From Candidatus Colimorpha pelethequi (GTDB taxonomy: Bacteria; Bacteroidota; Bacteroidia; Bacteroidales; P3): a stretch of DNA of 64,000 nt. The notes under the pieces were generated by a model. The model made no database searches, was not told the DNA's origin, and was given only the letters and a program-made list of their open reading frames with translations. Positions 18,379-27,596 of this stretch are shown here, piece by piece. The stretch spans positions 1 through 64,000 of the forward strand of contig JAGHVO010000036.1 in NCBI GenBank assembly GCA_018064245.1, in the 5' to 3' direction. Numbering within the stretch: the stretch's first letter is position 1; each line of letters opens with the position of its first letter. The position numbers were made by a program, and so were the translations under genes.

Positions 18379-20541
18379 TCAATTATTTTGCATCAAGAAC
18401 ACCAACGCGCCGTTGTTCCGCAAGTCTTTGCAAGGAAGATTACGTTCTTGGCACAAGTTGAGCAACCCATTCATTTTCCACGGTTTGCCGCCGCATCCGA
18501 TTGCAACCGTATCGCACGAAACAGTTTTCAATATCCGCCGCATGTCATAAGTCCCGCAATCTCCAACAACCAAGTAATTGACTTGCAGCATCTCGTCATC
18601 ACGAATCCAATAGTCTTTATTAGCATTTCCTATCATCAATATCTTGGTATCCGAGAACGAAAGCTCGCCCCTATCCATTGAAAAATCAGCATTTCGCAGC
18701 ACCGTATCCAGTCCACACACATACGTCCGCTGGACTTTATTATGCAACAGCAAGCCCTCCCTTTGATAACTCAGCGCGTCGGGGGCGCCACGCAATGGAG
18801 CATCCACAAACAAAACGCTCTCCTTACCAAGAAACACCTCCACAGCCGGCACGGGCGCGTCGGCATAGACGACCAATTGTCTGTTACGCTCGCAACGGGT
18901 GTCAACCATTGTTGCATAAACCACCATACCCAACAACGCAACGAACGACATCGCACACCACTGCACTTTTCGCGTACGCACCAGCAGAATCGTAAACATT
19001 ACAAAAACAGCACACAACAACGCCAACGGGACATCGCAATAGATGTTTTCAATCATAGCTCCCGGAAGTCCCGACACCCATTTCGTCACAAAATCCACAC
19101 AAAACAACAAGGCAGACACTACTTTCGCGCAGATCGTACCTATAATACCCCAATGCAATGTCATCACCACCAGCAAAATACCCACCAACAACAATCCCGC
19201 AAAAGGAACTATAAGAATGTTTGCAATCAAAAAATAGATGGGAAACTGATGGAAATAGTATAGCAACAACGGCAAAAGAACAAACTGGGCAGACATCGAA
19301 AGGCAGACCAATTCCCACACTCCATCGAGACAGCTGGCGAACATCCGCCCGATTCTGTTTTTCTGAAAAACGGCGTTAGGCTGCAGCAATGTGTACAATG
19401 GCCGACACAACAACATTATGCCCAACACTGCAACGAACGACAGTTGGAAACTAACATTAAACAAGCACCAAGGTTCCACGCACACCAAAATCAATGCCGC
19501 AAAAGCCAATGCGTTCAAGTTATTGCCCAGACGGCCGATGCTGTTTCCAATCACATATATGCTGAACATCACGCCAGCGCGCACCGCCGCAGGCGACAAG
19601 CCTGAAACACAAACAAAAGCCCATGTGCCAGCCAATTGCAGCAACACACGCAAAAGATTCCACCATCGAGTGCGCGGAACAAAAAACAGACAAGCGCCAA
19701 TCATGGCGGTCACCAAACCGACATGCAGGCCCGAAACACAGAGCAAATGCATGATACCTGCATCGCGGAACTGCGCCTCCATTCCCTCGTCCACATCATG
19801 CTTCCAGCCCAACAGCATCGCTTCCGCAAAGCCTTTATAGGAATCATTCAGTTCGGATTGACGAAGACGATCGACAAGGGTGCTTTGCGACTGCTTACAC
19901 CAGCCAATCAGCCCGTGCGATTGGTTATCATAAACCTCGTAGGCACCCGTCTTGAGATAAGCCGTCGCAACTATTCCTTTTCTATACAAAAACTTACGAT
20001 AATCAAACTGACAGGGATTCAACGCCCCATTCGGAGCCGCGAGCGTCAACTCGGCTTCCAAGCAATCACCATAACGCAACCTACGAGACAACGAGTCCTT
20101 TGCCACATACAGCATCAACTTTCCAGAGGTTTCGCGCCAGCCACCGCCATCGTTGCACTGTTCCAATTCCGCCACAACGCCCATTGTCTTGGCTTTCTCT
20201 TGCGGCGTATCTACAATTCTCAATTTTCCAGACAATTGTGAACCCGTAGGATGGAATTTGGCATAATGATTTTCGGCGACGTATGGATTGTTTACATAAA
20301 CCAACAGCACACCCAACGCACAAAACATCATCATTGTTGCGCACGACATAATAACACGATACCTGCGTCGCAACATCGGTTCCAACAGACACACAACCAG
20401 AAGCAAGAGCATCAAACCCGCCACCGCCACACACAACGGCAAAGAAATCGCAAATTCAGAAGCCAGCCACACGCCCAACATGAGCGGCAGTACCAGCTTC
20501 AACAATGGCGCAGTGGGAAATTGAGAATTGATTTTTGACAA
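18379..20541 (-). CDS. comEC: ComEC/Rec2 family DNA-uptake membrane protein
   Basis: A 720-residue membrane protein. An N-terminal DUF4131 region with helices (residues 10-75) and an OB-like domain precedes the Competence domain (about 220-500), with typical helices and LLCVSGLHVGLVTAMIGACL. In natural transformation this channel passes single-stranded DNA across the inner membrane. The last approx. 170 residues take the place of the metallo-beta-lactamase domain but show no HxHxDH motif, a degenerate state also seen in other Bacteroidota. Whether it works in uptake here is unknown. Confidence 0.88.
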   Translation of the reverse strand: MSKINSQFPTAPLLKLVLPLMLGVWLASEFAISLPLCVAVAGLMLLLLVVCLLEPMLRRRYRVIMSCATMMMFCALGVLLVYVNNPYVAENHYAKFHPTGSQLSGKLRIVDTPQEKAKTMGVVAELEQCNDGGGWRETSGKLMLYVAKDSLSRRLRYGDCLEAELTLAAPNGALNPCQFDYRKFLYRKGIVATAYLKTGAYEVYDNQSHGLIGWCKQSQSTLVDRLRQSELNDSYKGFAEAMLLGWKHDVDEGMEAQFRDAGIMHLLCVSGLHVGLVTAMIGACLFFVPRTRWWNLLRVLLQLAGTWAFVCVSGLSPAAVRAGVMFSIYVIGNSIGRLGNNLNALAFAALILVCVEPWCLFNVSFQLSFVAVLGIMLLCRPLYTLLQPNAVFQKNRIGRMFASCLDGVWELVCLSMSAQFVLLPLLLYYFHQFPIYFLIANILIVPFAGLLLVGILLVVMTLHWGIIGTICAKVVSALLFCVDFVTKWVSGLPGAMIENIYCDVPLALLCAVFVMFTILLVRTRKVQWCAMSFVALLGMVVYATMVDTRCERNRQLVVYADAPVPAVEVFLGKESVLFVDAPLRGAPDALSYQREGLLLHNKVQRTYVCGLDTVLRNADFSMDRGELSFSDTKILMIGNANKDYWIRDDEMLQVNYLVVGDCGTYDMRRILKTVSCDTVAIGCGGKPWKMNGLLNLCQERNLPCKDLRNNGALVFLMQNN

Positions 20542-20557
20542 TTGTATAGTCTATTCA

Positions 20558-21616
20558 CTAATCCTGAGGCAATTGAATCTCCTTAAAACGGCGCTGACGC
20601 TGTTGCCAACGTTCACGGGCATACTGTTGCATGTCGCTCACCTCGTCGCTTTCATCGATGATTTCCAATCCGAAAATCGTCTCAATAATGTCTTCCAAGG
20701 TCAAAATGCCTTGGAACGAACCATATTCATCTATAATCAAGGCAATCTGTTCCTTACGTTTCAGGAGCGATTCCCAAATCTCGCTGATGGACTGCTCGTC
20801 GCGATAGAACTCGATGTCGCGCTTGATTTCGCCCAATGTCTCGTCGAACTTATCCTCAGCCAGATCCTCCAAAGCCTCGCTTCGAAGGATGTAACCCGTA
20901 ATAAACTCAGGCGACTCCTGATAAACCGGAATACGGGAAAAATGCGAAAAAGTAGGATCTTTGTAGAACTCCTTGAGCGTCATCTTCTCGCTGGCGATGG
21001 CCGCCACCACGCGCGGCGTCATCACGTCGTATGCCTTGATATTATCCAACTTAATGACATTCTGGATAATCTTGTTCTCATCCTCGTCAATCACACCTTC
21101 GTCCTCACCCACGTCTGCCATGGCGGCGACTTCCTCACGGCTCACCGCAGCCTCGTCATCCTTTTTGGCAAAAATGCGTGTAATCAACTGCACCAAAAGC
21201 ACCAAAGGATACATCACAAAAATAAAGCAACGGATCATGAAAGTGGTAAAGCCCATCAAGTTCTTCCAATAAGTGGTGCCGATGGTCTTGGGAATGATTT
21301 CGGTGAAAACAAGTATCAAGATGGTCATAATTGCGGACACCAAGCCGAACCATTCCGAGCCCCACAGCGCAGTAGCTTCCTTGCCCACGCCGGCGGCGCC
21401 GATGGTATGGGCGATGGTGTTGATGGAGAGAATGGCGGCGATGGCCTGCGCATTGTCCTGCTTGTAGCGTTTGAAGCGTGTGGCGGGTTTGTAGCCATCC
21501 TCTTCACGCATAGAGATATAGGATATGGGGGTCGAAAGAAGTACCGCTTCCAGGATTGAGCAGATGAACGAGAACGTCAATGCCCCCAACAAATAGGCAA
21601 GTAGTTTGATTAACAT
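20558..21616 (-). CDS. CNNM/HlyC-CorC-like membrane protein with CBS pair
   Basis: A 352-residue protein: an N-terminal DUF21 (CNNM) membrane domain (about 1-150) with FTEIIPKTIG, then two CBS domains (about 195-325; DVMTPRVV, ALIIDEYGSFQGILTLEDI). It lacks the C-terminal CorC_HlyC transporter-associated domain. Family members are linked to Mg/Co efflux, and GldE in gliding bacteria is a relative. M at 21616 is used because a TATCTTTGC box at 21636 lies inside the longer ORF. Confidence 0.88.
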   Translation of the reverse strand: MLIKLLAYLLGALTFSFICSILEAVLLSTPISYISMREEDGYKPATRFKRYKQDNAQAIAAILSINTIAHTIGAAGVGKEATALWGSEWFGLVSAIMTILILVFTEIIPKTIGTTYWKNLMGFTTFMIRCFIFVMYPLVLLVQLITRIFAKKDDEAAVSREEVAAMADVGEDEGVIDEDENKIIQNVIKLDNIKAYDVMTPRVVAAIASEKMTLKEFYKDPTFSHFSRIPVYQESPEFITGYILRSEALEDLAEDKFDETLGEIKRDIEFYRDEQSISEIWESLLKRKEQIALIIDEYGSFQGILTLEDIIETIFGLEIIDESDEVSDMQQYARERWQQRQRRFKEIQLPQD

Positions 21617-21635
21617 GTCAAGATTTAAATATTTT

Positions 21636-21644
21636 GCAAAGATA
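21636..21644 (-). promoter_or_regulatory. -7 promoter box (TATCTTTGC) of the CNNM gene
   Basis: TATCTTTGC ends 19 bases before the ATG at 21616. It decides the start of this gene. Confidence 0.75.
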
Positions 21645-21790
21645 CGCATAAAAAGTGAATAATTGCAAAACGACATGTTCCGCTTGTTCCTCCAGACAAA
21701 AGAAACACATTTTTGTACTATAAATAGATTATGCAAAGCCAAAATCCAACCAATTTACATCTATTGGCAACACAATTCATAATATTTTCG

Positions 21791-21799
21791 TAACTTTGC
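21791..21799 (+). promoter_or_regulatory. -7 promoter box (TAACTTTGC) of the OMP gene
   Basis: TAACTTTGC lies 21 bases before the ATG at 21821. Confidence 0.75.
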
Positions 21800-21820
21800 A
21801 AAATCAAAAAACATGCAATT

Positions 21821-22525
21821 ATGAAAAAGAACAATAGCATCAAAAAGTTAGCCGCCATTTTGCTCCTTGCCACCTTTGCCACTGCAAGTCATGCGCAGCT
21901 GACACATTCCTTCTATTTGAACGGTACATTGCCCACAGGCCAGTTCAACGACAAAATCCACATCAATGATGCACTCCTTCCTATGGGAAGAGAGCAGATC
22001 GGACAAAACGCAAATGTGGGCCTGGGAGCAACCTACCGCATCGGATACCGTTTCGACATCGGTTACGGTGAAGTGACACCTTTCGCAGAAGGTTCTTTCT
22101 TCTGGAATCGTATCAAGGTAAGTTCTCGCGACATTTACGACGACAACCGTTGCACCTACCCCCATTACTTCAACATTCCCATCAGCATTGGCATCAACTA
22201 TCGCTATCCCGTCACCAACTTGATCACCCCTTACGCTGAAATCGCCATGGGCTACGACCTGTTTTCGATTACTCCCGAAGGATGGAAAGACAAAACCGGC
22301 CTTCCTTACTATCGCTACAAAGCAGGCAACTCCCTCTGCTGGCAGATTGGCGCAGGTACTCACCTGGGCGACTATGTGAGCGTTGGACTTACCTACTACG
22401 GATTGGGCAAGCACATGATTGACTACAACATCAAGCACAGCCAAGGTCTTCCCGCCGACCCCAACGCCACTACGGAACACCGTCGCATCGGACTTCTTGC
22501 GCTCCGCATCGGTTTTCACCTTTAA
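21821..22525 (+). CDS. Outer-membrane beta-barrel protein
   Basis: A 234-residue protein with signal peptide (residues 1-26, ending ATASHAQ). The mature part consists of amphipathic strands rich in Gly and aromatic residues (VGLGATYRIGYRFDIGYGEV, IGAGTHLGDYVSVGLTYYGLG) and ends in an aromatic/hydrophobic strand (LLALRIGFHL), as expected for a small barrel. It has its own promoter and a strong terminator. I do not recognise a specific function. Confidence 0.8.
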   Translation: MKKNNSIKKLAAILLLATFATASHAQLTHSFYLNGTLPTGQFNDKIHINDALLPMGREQIGQNANVGLGATYRIGYRFDIGYGEVTPFAEGSFFWNRIKVSSRDIYDDNRCTYPHYFNIPISIGINYRYPVTNLITPYAEIAMGYDLFSITPEGWKDKTGLPYYRYKAGNSLCWQIGAGTHLGDYVSVGLTYYGLGKHMIDYNIKHSQGLPADPNATTEHRRIGLLALRIGFHL

Positions 22526-22577
22526 TAAGTGAAAAACAAGAATAATGAATTAATATTATAAAGTTTATAAAAGTCGA

Positions 22578-22604
22578 GGGCGGGATTTCGTTGAAATCCC
22601 GCCC
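22578..22604. terminator. Hairpin terminator between the OMP gene and serS
   Basis: A perfect 12-bp stem, GGGCGGGATTTC / GAAATCCCGCCC, with loop GTT, lies between convergent genes. A short T-run follows on the plus strand; an A/T-rich stretch follows on the minus strand. Confidence 0.85.
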
Positions 22605-22628
22605 CGTCGTTTTATATCAAGTCATCGA

Positions 22629-23903
22629 TTAGTCAATCTTGTCGAATCCCAAGAAAGGACGCAGCACTTCGGGCATGATAATGCCGTCGGGTGTCTGATT
22701 GTTCTCTAGCAATGCGGCCACGATACGAGGCAAAGCCAGAGCGCTGCCATTCAAGGTATGCGCCAGCTTCATCTTGCCGTCGGCGTCCTTGAAACGCAGT
22801 TTCATTCGGTTGGCCTGGAAAGTCTCGAAATTGGAAACGGAACTTACCTCAAGCCATTTCTGCTGGGCAGCGCTCCAAACCTCGAAATCGAATGTCATTG
22901 CGGAAGTAAAACTGATATCGCCGCCACAGAGTTTCAGAATATGGTACGGCAAGCCCAATTTGTCGAGCAAACCACCAACATGCTTCTTCATTTCCTCCAA
23001 CTGGTCGTAGGAACGATCAGGGTGTTCAACGACAACAATCTCCACTTTGGAAAATTCATGCAAACGATTCAATCCGCGCACGTCCTTGCCATAACTGCCA
23101 GCCTCACGGCGAAAACACTCGGAATAGCCCACGTGCTTGATGGGGAATTGGTCGGCGCTGACAATAACATTACGATAAATATTAGTGATAGGCACCTCAG
23201 CGGTAGGAATCATGTAAAAACCGTCCAAAGGAACCGCATACATCTGTCCTTCCTTGTCGGGAAGCTGACCCGTGCCCAAGCCACTCGCCTCATTCACCAT
23301 CAAAGGAGGCTGTATCTCCACGAAGCCAGCGTTGGCAGCCTCGTTGAGGAAGAAATTGATGAGCGCGCGCTGCAAACGAGCTCCCTTGCCTTTATAAACG
23401 GGGAAACCTGCACCAGTAATCTTGTTGCCGAGTTCGAAGTCAACAATGTCATATTTTGCACACAAATCCCAGTGGGGCAAGGCATCGGGGCCCAGATTCG
23501 GCTTAACGCCAAACTCGCCGACAACCACATTGTCAGCCTCGCTCTTGCCTCTCGGAACAGTGATATGCGGAGCGTTGGGCAAGGAAATCAATTTGGCATT
23601 CAACTCATTCTCTACAGCGGACTGCTGTTCCGAAAGTTCTTTTTCCTCGGTCTTCAGCTGCGTAGTACGCACTTTCTTTTCTTCTGCTTCGTCACGCTTG
23701 CCTTGCTTAAACAGCATGCCAATCTCTTTGGCGATGGCGTTCTGCTCGGCCTTGACGGCGTCGGCACGCTGCTGCAAACTGCGACGCTGTTCATCCAGTT
23801 TCAAAATTTCATCAATGCGAGCCTCTACATTTTGTACATTCTTGATTTTCAATCGTTCAATAATGTCAGAGGTATTTTCTTTGATTTGTTGTAATTGTAA
23901 CAT
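22629..23903 (-). CDS. serS: Seryl-tRNA synthetase
   Basis: A 424-residue class II aminoacyl-tRNA synthetase that charges tRNA-Ser. The N-terminal coiled-coil arm (about 1-100, rich in K/E) binds the tRNA long arm. Motif 2 (FRREAGSYGKDVRGLNRLHE) and motif 3 (NGSALALPRIVAALLEN) are intact. The ATG at 23903 is used instead of the TTG further upstream, because a TATTTTTGC promoter box lies between them. Confidence 0.97.
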   Translation of the reverse strand: MLQLQQIKENTSDIIERLKIKNVQNVEARIDEILKLDEQRRSLQQRADAVKAEQNAIAKEIGMLFKQGKRDEAEEKKVRTTQLKTEEKELSEQQSAVENELNAKLISLPNAPHITVPRGKSEADNVVVGEFGVKPNLGPDALPHWDLCAKYDIVDFELGNKITGAGFPVYKGKGARLQRALINFFLNEAANAGFVEIQPPLMVNEASGLGTGQLPDKEGQMYAVPLDGFYMIPTAEVPITNIYRNVIVSADQFPIKHVGYSECFRREAGSYGKDVRGLNRLHEFSKVEIVVVEHPDRSYDQLEEMKKHVGGLLDKLGLPYHILKLCGGDISFTSAMTFDFEVWSAAQQKWLEVSSVSNFETFQANRMKLRFKDADGKMKLAHTLNGSALALPRIVAALLENNQTPDGIIMPEVLRPFLGFDKID

Positions 23904-23922
23904 CTTTATAGTATTTGAAACT

Positions 23923-23931
23923 GCAAAAATA
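23923..23931 (-). promoter_or_regulatory. -7 promoter box (TATTTTTGC) of serS
   Basis: TATTTTTGC ends 19 bases before the serS ATG. Confidence 0.7.
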
Positions 23932-24000
23932 CGCAATAATTTTCAAATATCCACCCGTTGAGGCGCACAACTTACGCACACTTTTCAATTATTCGCACAA

Positions 24001-24032
24001 AAAAAGAGGTTGAAGAAATCCAACCTCTTTTT
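24001..24032 (-). terminator. Intrinsic terminator after the HU gene
   Basis: AAAAAGAGGTTG / CAACCTCTTTTT stem with an eight-base loop, between the HU stop and the serS promoter. A- and T-runs make it work on either strand; HU is the gene it terminates. Confidence 0.85.
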
Positions 24033-24051
24033 AAGTTCTTGTGAAAAGAAT

Positions 24052-24336
24052 TTATTTCACACCTTCTTTTACCATTGCCATGAATTCCTTGCAAGGTTTG
24101 AAAGCGGGAATGTTGTGTGCGGGAACAACAACAGCGGTGTTCTTGGTGATGTTACGACCGGTCTTTTCAGCGCGGTGCTTGATGATGAAGCTACCAAAGC
24201 CTCTCAAGAAAACCTCGTTACCTTCAGCCATGTTGTCCTTAACGGTGGACATAAATTCCTCGATAACAGCCATTACAGCCACTCTTTCGATACCAGTCTT
24301 AATGCTGATTTCATTTACGATTTCTGCCTTTGTCAT
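24052..24336 (-). CDS. HU-family DNA-binding protein
   Basis: A 94-residue HU/IHF-type nucleoid protein. It starts MTKAEIVNEISIKTG and contains GFGSFIIKHRAEKTGRN, the DNA-binding arm region, then PAHNIPAFKPCKEF. It bends DNA as a dimer. The longer ORF start upstream is before the TATTTTTGC box and is not used. The gene is monocistronic with its own terminator. Confidence 0.95.
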   Translation of the reverse strand: MTKAEIVNEISIKTGIERVAVMAVIEEFMSTVKDNMAEGNEVFLRGFGSFIIKHRAEKTGRNITKNTAVVVPAHNIPAFKPCKEFMAMVKEGVK

Positions 24337-24381
24337 GATTGTATTGTTTTTTTTGATATGATTATTAATGTTTTTGAGTTT

Positions 24382-24390
24382 GCAAAAATA
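24382..24390 (-). promoter_or_regulatory. -7 promoter box (TATTTTTGC) of the HU gene
   Basis: TATTTTTGC lies 45 bases before the HU ATG. Confidence 0.7.
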
Positions 24391-24711
24391 CAAAAAAAAT
24401 TTCATCCGCAAAGTTTTTTTTAGTCTAAATGACTATTTTTTTTGATTTTATGGTTTTTATTAACATTATAAATACAATTTTGTGAATTTTCACCCTCTAA
24501 ATACGCCCCCAATTCCATTCTCAATCCATTTCCATGAAGCATTCGAAAACCTAATTGAGGATATTTCATTCAATGGACGAACGAATTAGAAGTTGCTTTG
24601 GAATTTTTCAAGCCATTATTAAAGCCACGGATTTTTTTTAGGGAAAACAATTGACTATAAGAAACGTTTCAATCAAGCACCTGTATGAACCGTCGTTTCT
24701 CACAAAAAAAT
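24391..24711. other. AT-rich gap without a gene
   Basis: About 320 bases between the HU promoter and the tRNA terminator. I see no ORF with a recognisable product, no repeat and no RNA signature. It probably holds the -33 element of the HU promoter at its left end. Confidence 0.6.
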
Positions 24712-24736
24712 AAGCGCTCAAAAATCTTGAGCGCTT
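24712..24736 (-). terminator. Terminator of tRNA-Leu
   Basis: AAGCGCTCAA / TTGAGCGCTT stem with a five-base loop, followed on the minus strand by a run of T. It lies three bases beyond the tRNA 3' end. Confidence 0.85.
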
Positions 24737-24739
24737 TTG

Positions 24740-24823
24740 TACCCGGGGCCGGGGTCGAACCGGCACGAGTGTTACCTCATCGGTTTTTGAGACCGACGCG
24801 TCTACCTATTCCGCCACCTGGGC
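24740..24823 (-). tRNA. tRNA-Leu (anticodon CAA)
   Basis: An 84-base class II tRNA. It has the anticodon stem TCGGT/ACCGA around loop CTCAAAA (anticodon CAA), a long variable arm (TGAGGTAACACTCG), and the T-arm GCCGG-TTCGACC-CCGGC. The acceptor stem GCCCAGG/CCCGGGT contains an A-C mismatch at position 5-68 and a G-U at 1-72. CCA is not encoded. The short plus-strand ORF at 24685 (GAGVEPARV) is the usual false ORF over a tRNA. Confidence 0.95.
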
Positions 24824-24920
24824 AAGGATTTCTTCTCTTGAAATCGGTTGCAAAATTACACACTTTTTTCCATTCGGCAAAATTTTTTTTCAAAGATGCT
24901 GTTTTTCGAAAAATAAATCG

Positions 24921-24929
24921 TAATTTTGC
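24921..24929 (+). promoter_or_regulatory. -7 promoter box (TAATTTTGC) of prs
   Basis: TAATTTTGC lies 22 bases before the prs ATG. Confidence 0.7.
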
Positions 24930-24951
24930 AAACTCAAAAACAATATAAAAA

Positions 24952-25944
24952 ATGGCACAAAAATCTGATAAAGTCTTTATCTTTGCAGGACGCGCAACAG
25001 AGAATCTCGCCCGCAGAGTTGCTGAAATTTACGGTATTCCTCTGGGAAACTCCACCGTATTTCAATATGCTGATGGTGAATTTCAACCCTCTTTCGAAGA
25101 AACCATTCGTGGTGGCATTGTGTTCATCATCCAATCCACAATTCCTCCCACCGACAATCTTTTCGAGTTGTTGATGATGGTTGACGCCGCAAAACGCGCT
25201 TCCGCGCAAAAGATCATCGCCGTAATTCCTTATTATGGATTCGCACGTCAGGACCGCAAAGACAAGCCGCATGTGCCCATCGCATCACGCCTTATCGCCG
25301 ACATGCTTACCACTGCTGGCGTGAACCGCATCATCACCATGGACCTCCACGCAGACCAGATTCAAGGTTTCTTCAACATTCCCGTTGACCACCTTTTCGG
25401 TTCCTCTCTGTTCATGCCTTACATCCGCGAAAAATTCGACAGCGAAGACGTAATGTTCGCCAGTCCCGACATGGGCGGCAGCAAACGCGCCGGCATGTAC
25501 GCAAAGACCTTGAACAACAGTTTCGTAATCTGCTACAAGCACCGCAACAAGCCCAACGAGATTGGGGAAATGCGCCTCATCGGCGACGTGGAGGGCAAGC
25601 ACGTCATTCTTTTGGACGATATCATCGACACTGGTACGACTATCTGTAAAGCCGCCGAAATCATCAAGCAGAGCGGTGCAAAGAGCGTTCGCGCCATGAT
25701 TACCCACCCCGTATTGAGTGGCAACGCTATCGAGAAAATCGAGAACTCCTGCCTCGAAGAACTCGTTGTTACCGACACAATTCCTCTGAAGCGCGAATCT
25801 TCCAAGATTCACGTTCTCTCCTGCGACTGGCTCTTCGCCGAGGCAATCCGTCGCGTAGTCAACTACGACTCGCTCGACAACCTCTACGAGACCACCATCC
25901 GCCACAAAGGCGTTATCCGCAGAATGAACGAGGACATCAAATAA
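24952..25944 (+). CDS. prs: Ribose-phosphate pyrophosphokinase
   Basis: A 330-residue PRPP synthase, which makes PRPP from ribose 5-phosphate and ATP for nucleotide, His and Trp synthesis. It shows FARQDRKDKPHVPIASRL (ATP-binding flexible region), MDLHADQIQGFFNIPVDHL and the PRPP loop VILLDDIIDTGTTI. The enzyme is cytosolic. rplY follows 44 bases downstream on the same strand and a terminator closes the pair. Confidence 0.97.
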   Translation: MAQKSDKVFIFAGRATENLARRVAEIYGIPLGNSTVFQYADGEFQPSFEETIRGGIVFIIQSTIPPTDNLFELLMMVDAAKRASAQKIIAVIPYYGFARQDRKDKPHVPIASRLIADMLTTAGVNRIITMDLHADQIQGFFNIPVDHLFGSSLFMPYIREKFDSEDVMFASPDMGGSKRAGMYAKTLNNSFVICYKHRNKPNEIGEMRLIGDVEGKHVILLDDIIDTGTTICKAAEIIKQSGAKSVRAMITHPVLSGNAIEKIENSCLEELVVTDTIPLKRESSKIHVLSCDWLFAEAIRRVVNYDSLDNLYETTIRHKGVIRRMNEDIK

Positions 25945-25988
25945 GACCTTTAATTAACCTTTTTATAAAACAATTCAATTAAACAATC

Positions 25989-26576
25989 ATGAGAATAGTA
26001 TCATTGAGCGGTTCTCTCAGAGAGAACGTAGGGAAAAAAGATGCTAAGGCTCTGCGTCGCGAAGACAAAGTTCCTTGTGTAATGTACGGCAAAGGCGAAC
26101 AGAAAATGTTTGGCGTTCCCCAGACCCAGTTCCAGAAAATCCTGTTCAACCCCGAACCTTGCTATGTAGAAATCGACATCAACGGCGAGAAACATCAGGC
26201 TATGATGAAGGACATCCAGTTCCACCCCGTTACCGATATCGTTTATCACGCTGACTTCTACGAACTGAGCGACGACAAAGCTATCGTTATGTCTATCCCC
26301 GTTCACACCACTGGTACTTCCAAGGGTGTTATGAAGGGTGGAAAACTCGTTTACAAACAGAAACGTCTCAACATCAAGGCTGTTCCCGCTAACATGCCCA
26401 GCGAAATTTTGGTTGACGTCACCAATCTCGAAATTGGCCAGCGCGTAAAGGCTCAAGACCTCGCTTCTGAAGCCTACACCATTCTGAACCCCAAGTCCAG
26501 CGAAGTCATCAGCATCATCAGCACCCGTGCCGCTGTTGCCGACACCGCTGCTGAAGGCGAAGCTGCCGCTGAATAA
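25989..26576 (+). CDS. rplY: Ribosomal protein L25 (general stress protein Ctc type)
   Basis: A 195-residue long-form L25. The N-terminal domain (residues 1-95, SLRENVGKKDAKALRREDKV, PCVMYG) binds 5S rRNA. The C-terminal beta domain (TL5/CTC) follows, and an Ala/Glu-rich tail ends the protein. It is co-transcribed with prs, a gene order seen in several phyla. Confidence 0.95.
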   Translation: MRIVSLSGSLRENVGKKDAKALRREDKVPCVMYGKGEQKMFGVPQTQFQKILFNPEPCYVEIDINGEKHQAMMKDIQFHPVTDIVYHADFYELSDDKAIVMSIPVHTTGTSKGVMKGGKLVYKQKRLNIKAVPANMPSEILVDVTNLEIGQRVKAQDLASEAYTILNPKSSEVISIISTRAAVADTAAEGEAAAE

Positions 26577-26600
26577 TCTCAAACTCGAGATAAAGCAAAA

Positions 26601-26629
26601 AAAAGAAGTGTCGACTCGACACTTCTTTT
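26601..26629. terminator. Terminator after prs-rplY
   Basis: AAAAGAAGTGTCG / CGACACTTCTTTT, a 13-bp stem with a three-base loop, flanked by A- and T-runs, so it can act in both directions. Confidence 0.9.
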
Positions 26630-26640
26630 TTTATGTACTA

Positions 26641-26706
26641 TAACGATTGGAAGATTAGAAGATTTGAAGGGTTCTATTCCTAATCACTAGTCACCATTTT
26701 TGTGTT
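26641..26706. repeat. Intergenic word-repeat tract
   Basis: GATTGGAAGATTAGAAGATTTGAAGG-type words followed by CCTAATCACTAGTCACC, just downstream of era. The word set matches the tracts at 31120 and 63017. Confidence 0.75.
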
Positions 26707-27585
26707 TTAATCTTGTTCGTAGCCGAACTGACGGAGCGCCTTGTCGCTGTTGCGCCAGTCCTTCAGGACCTTGACGTGAAGTTGCAAGAAACATTTTTTG
26801 TGCGTAAATTCCTCTATGTCCTTACGCGCCTCAATGCCCACTTTTTTGAGTGACTTGCCTTGATAGCCAATCAAGATGGCCTTCTGCGACTCTCGTTCCA
26901 CAAAAATCAATGCGGAGATGTTGTCAATGCCATCCTTTTCCTCATAGCTTTCCACTGCAACCTCACAACTGTAAGGAATTTCCTTTTGGTAGTACAGCAA
27001 GATTTTCTCGCGTATAATCTCGCTCACAAAGAAACGCATCGAACGGTCGGTGAGTTCGTCTTTGGGAAAATACGGAGGATTTTCCGGCAAGAAATGCATG
27101 ATGCTGTCGAAGATAGTGTCGATGTTGAAACGTTCCGTGGCAGAACAGGGAACTACCACCGCTCTGGGAATCTGATTTTTCCAATAAGCCACCTTGTCCA
27201 AGATAGCCTGTTGGTTGGAAAGGTCAATCTTGTTGATAACCAATATGACCGGGACATCGCTCTCAATAATCCGATGCAGCACTTCCTGATTTTTGAAGGT
27301 CTCCCCTATCTCCGTCACCAACAAAAAAAGATCCGCGTCTTGCAAGGCCGTATTCACAAAACCCATCATGCTCTCGTGGAGCTTGTAGTGCGGATTGACG
27401 ATGCCTGGGGTATCGGTATAGACAATCTGGAAATCTTCGCCGTTCACAATACCCATTATGCGGTGACGCGTAGTCTGCGCCTTGCTGGTAATGATAGAAA
27501 GGTTTTCGCCCACAAGGGCGTTCATCAACGTTGACTTGCCCACGTTGGGGTTTCCAATAATGTTTACGAATCCTGCCTTGTGCAT
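26707..27585 (-). CDS. era: GTPase Era
   Basis: A 292-residue Era, which binds 16S rRNA and assists 30S assembly. The G motifs are G1 GNPNVGKS (12-19), G2 QTTRHR, G3 DTPG and G4 NKID. The C-terminal KH domain includes VGIEARKDIEEF. The hypothetical gene upstream ends 11 bases before the Era start, so they probably form one transcript. Confidence 0.97.
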   Translation of the reverse strand: MHKAGFVNIIGNPNVGKSTLMNALVGENLSIITSKAQTTRHRIMGIVNGEDFQIVYTDTPGIVNPHYKLHESMMGFVNTALQDADLFLLVTEIGETFKNQEVLHRIIESDVPVILVINKIDLSNQQAILDKVAYWKNQIPRAVVVPCSATERFNIDTIFDSIMHFLPENPPYFPKDELTDRSMRFFVSEIIREKILLYYQKEIPYSCEVAVESYEEKDGIDNISALIFVERESQKAILIGYQGKSLKKVGIEARKDIEEFTHKKCFLQLHVKVLKDWRNSDKALRQFGYEQD

Positions 27586-27596
27586 ATTACTGAAGA

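Noticed and set aside
24685-24948. ORF containing GAGVEPARV over the tRNA
   Set aside because: This is the well-known false ORF read across a tRNA gene on the opposite strand.
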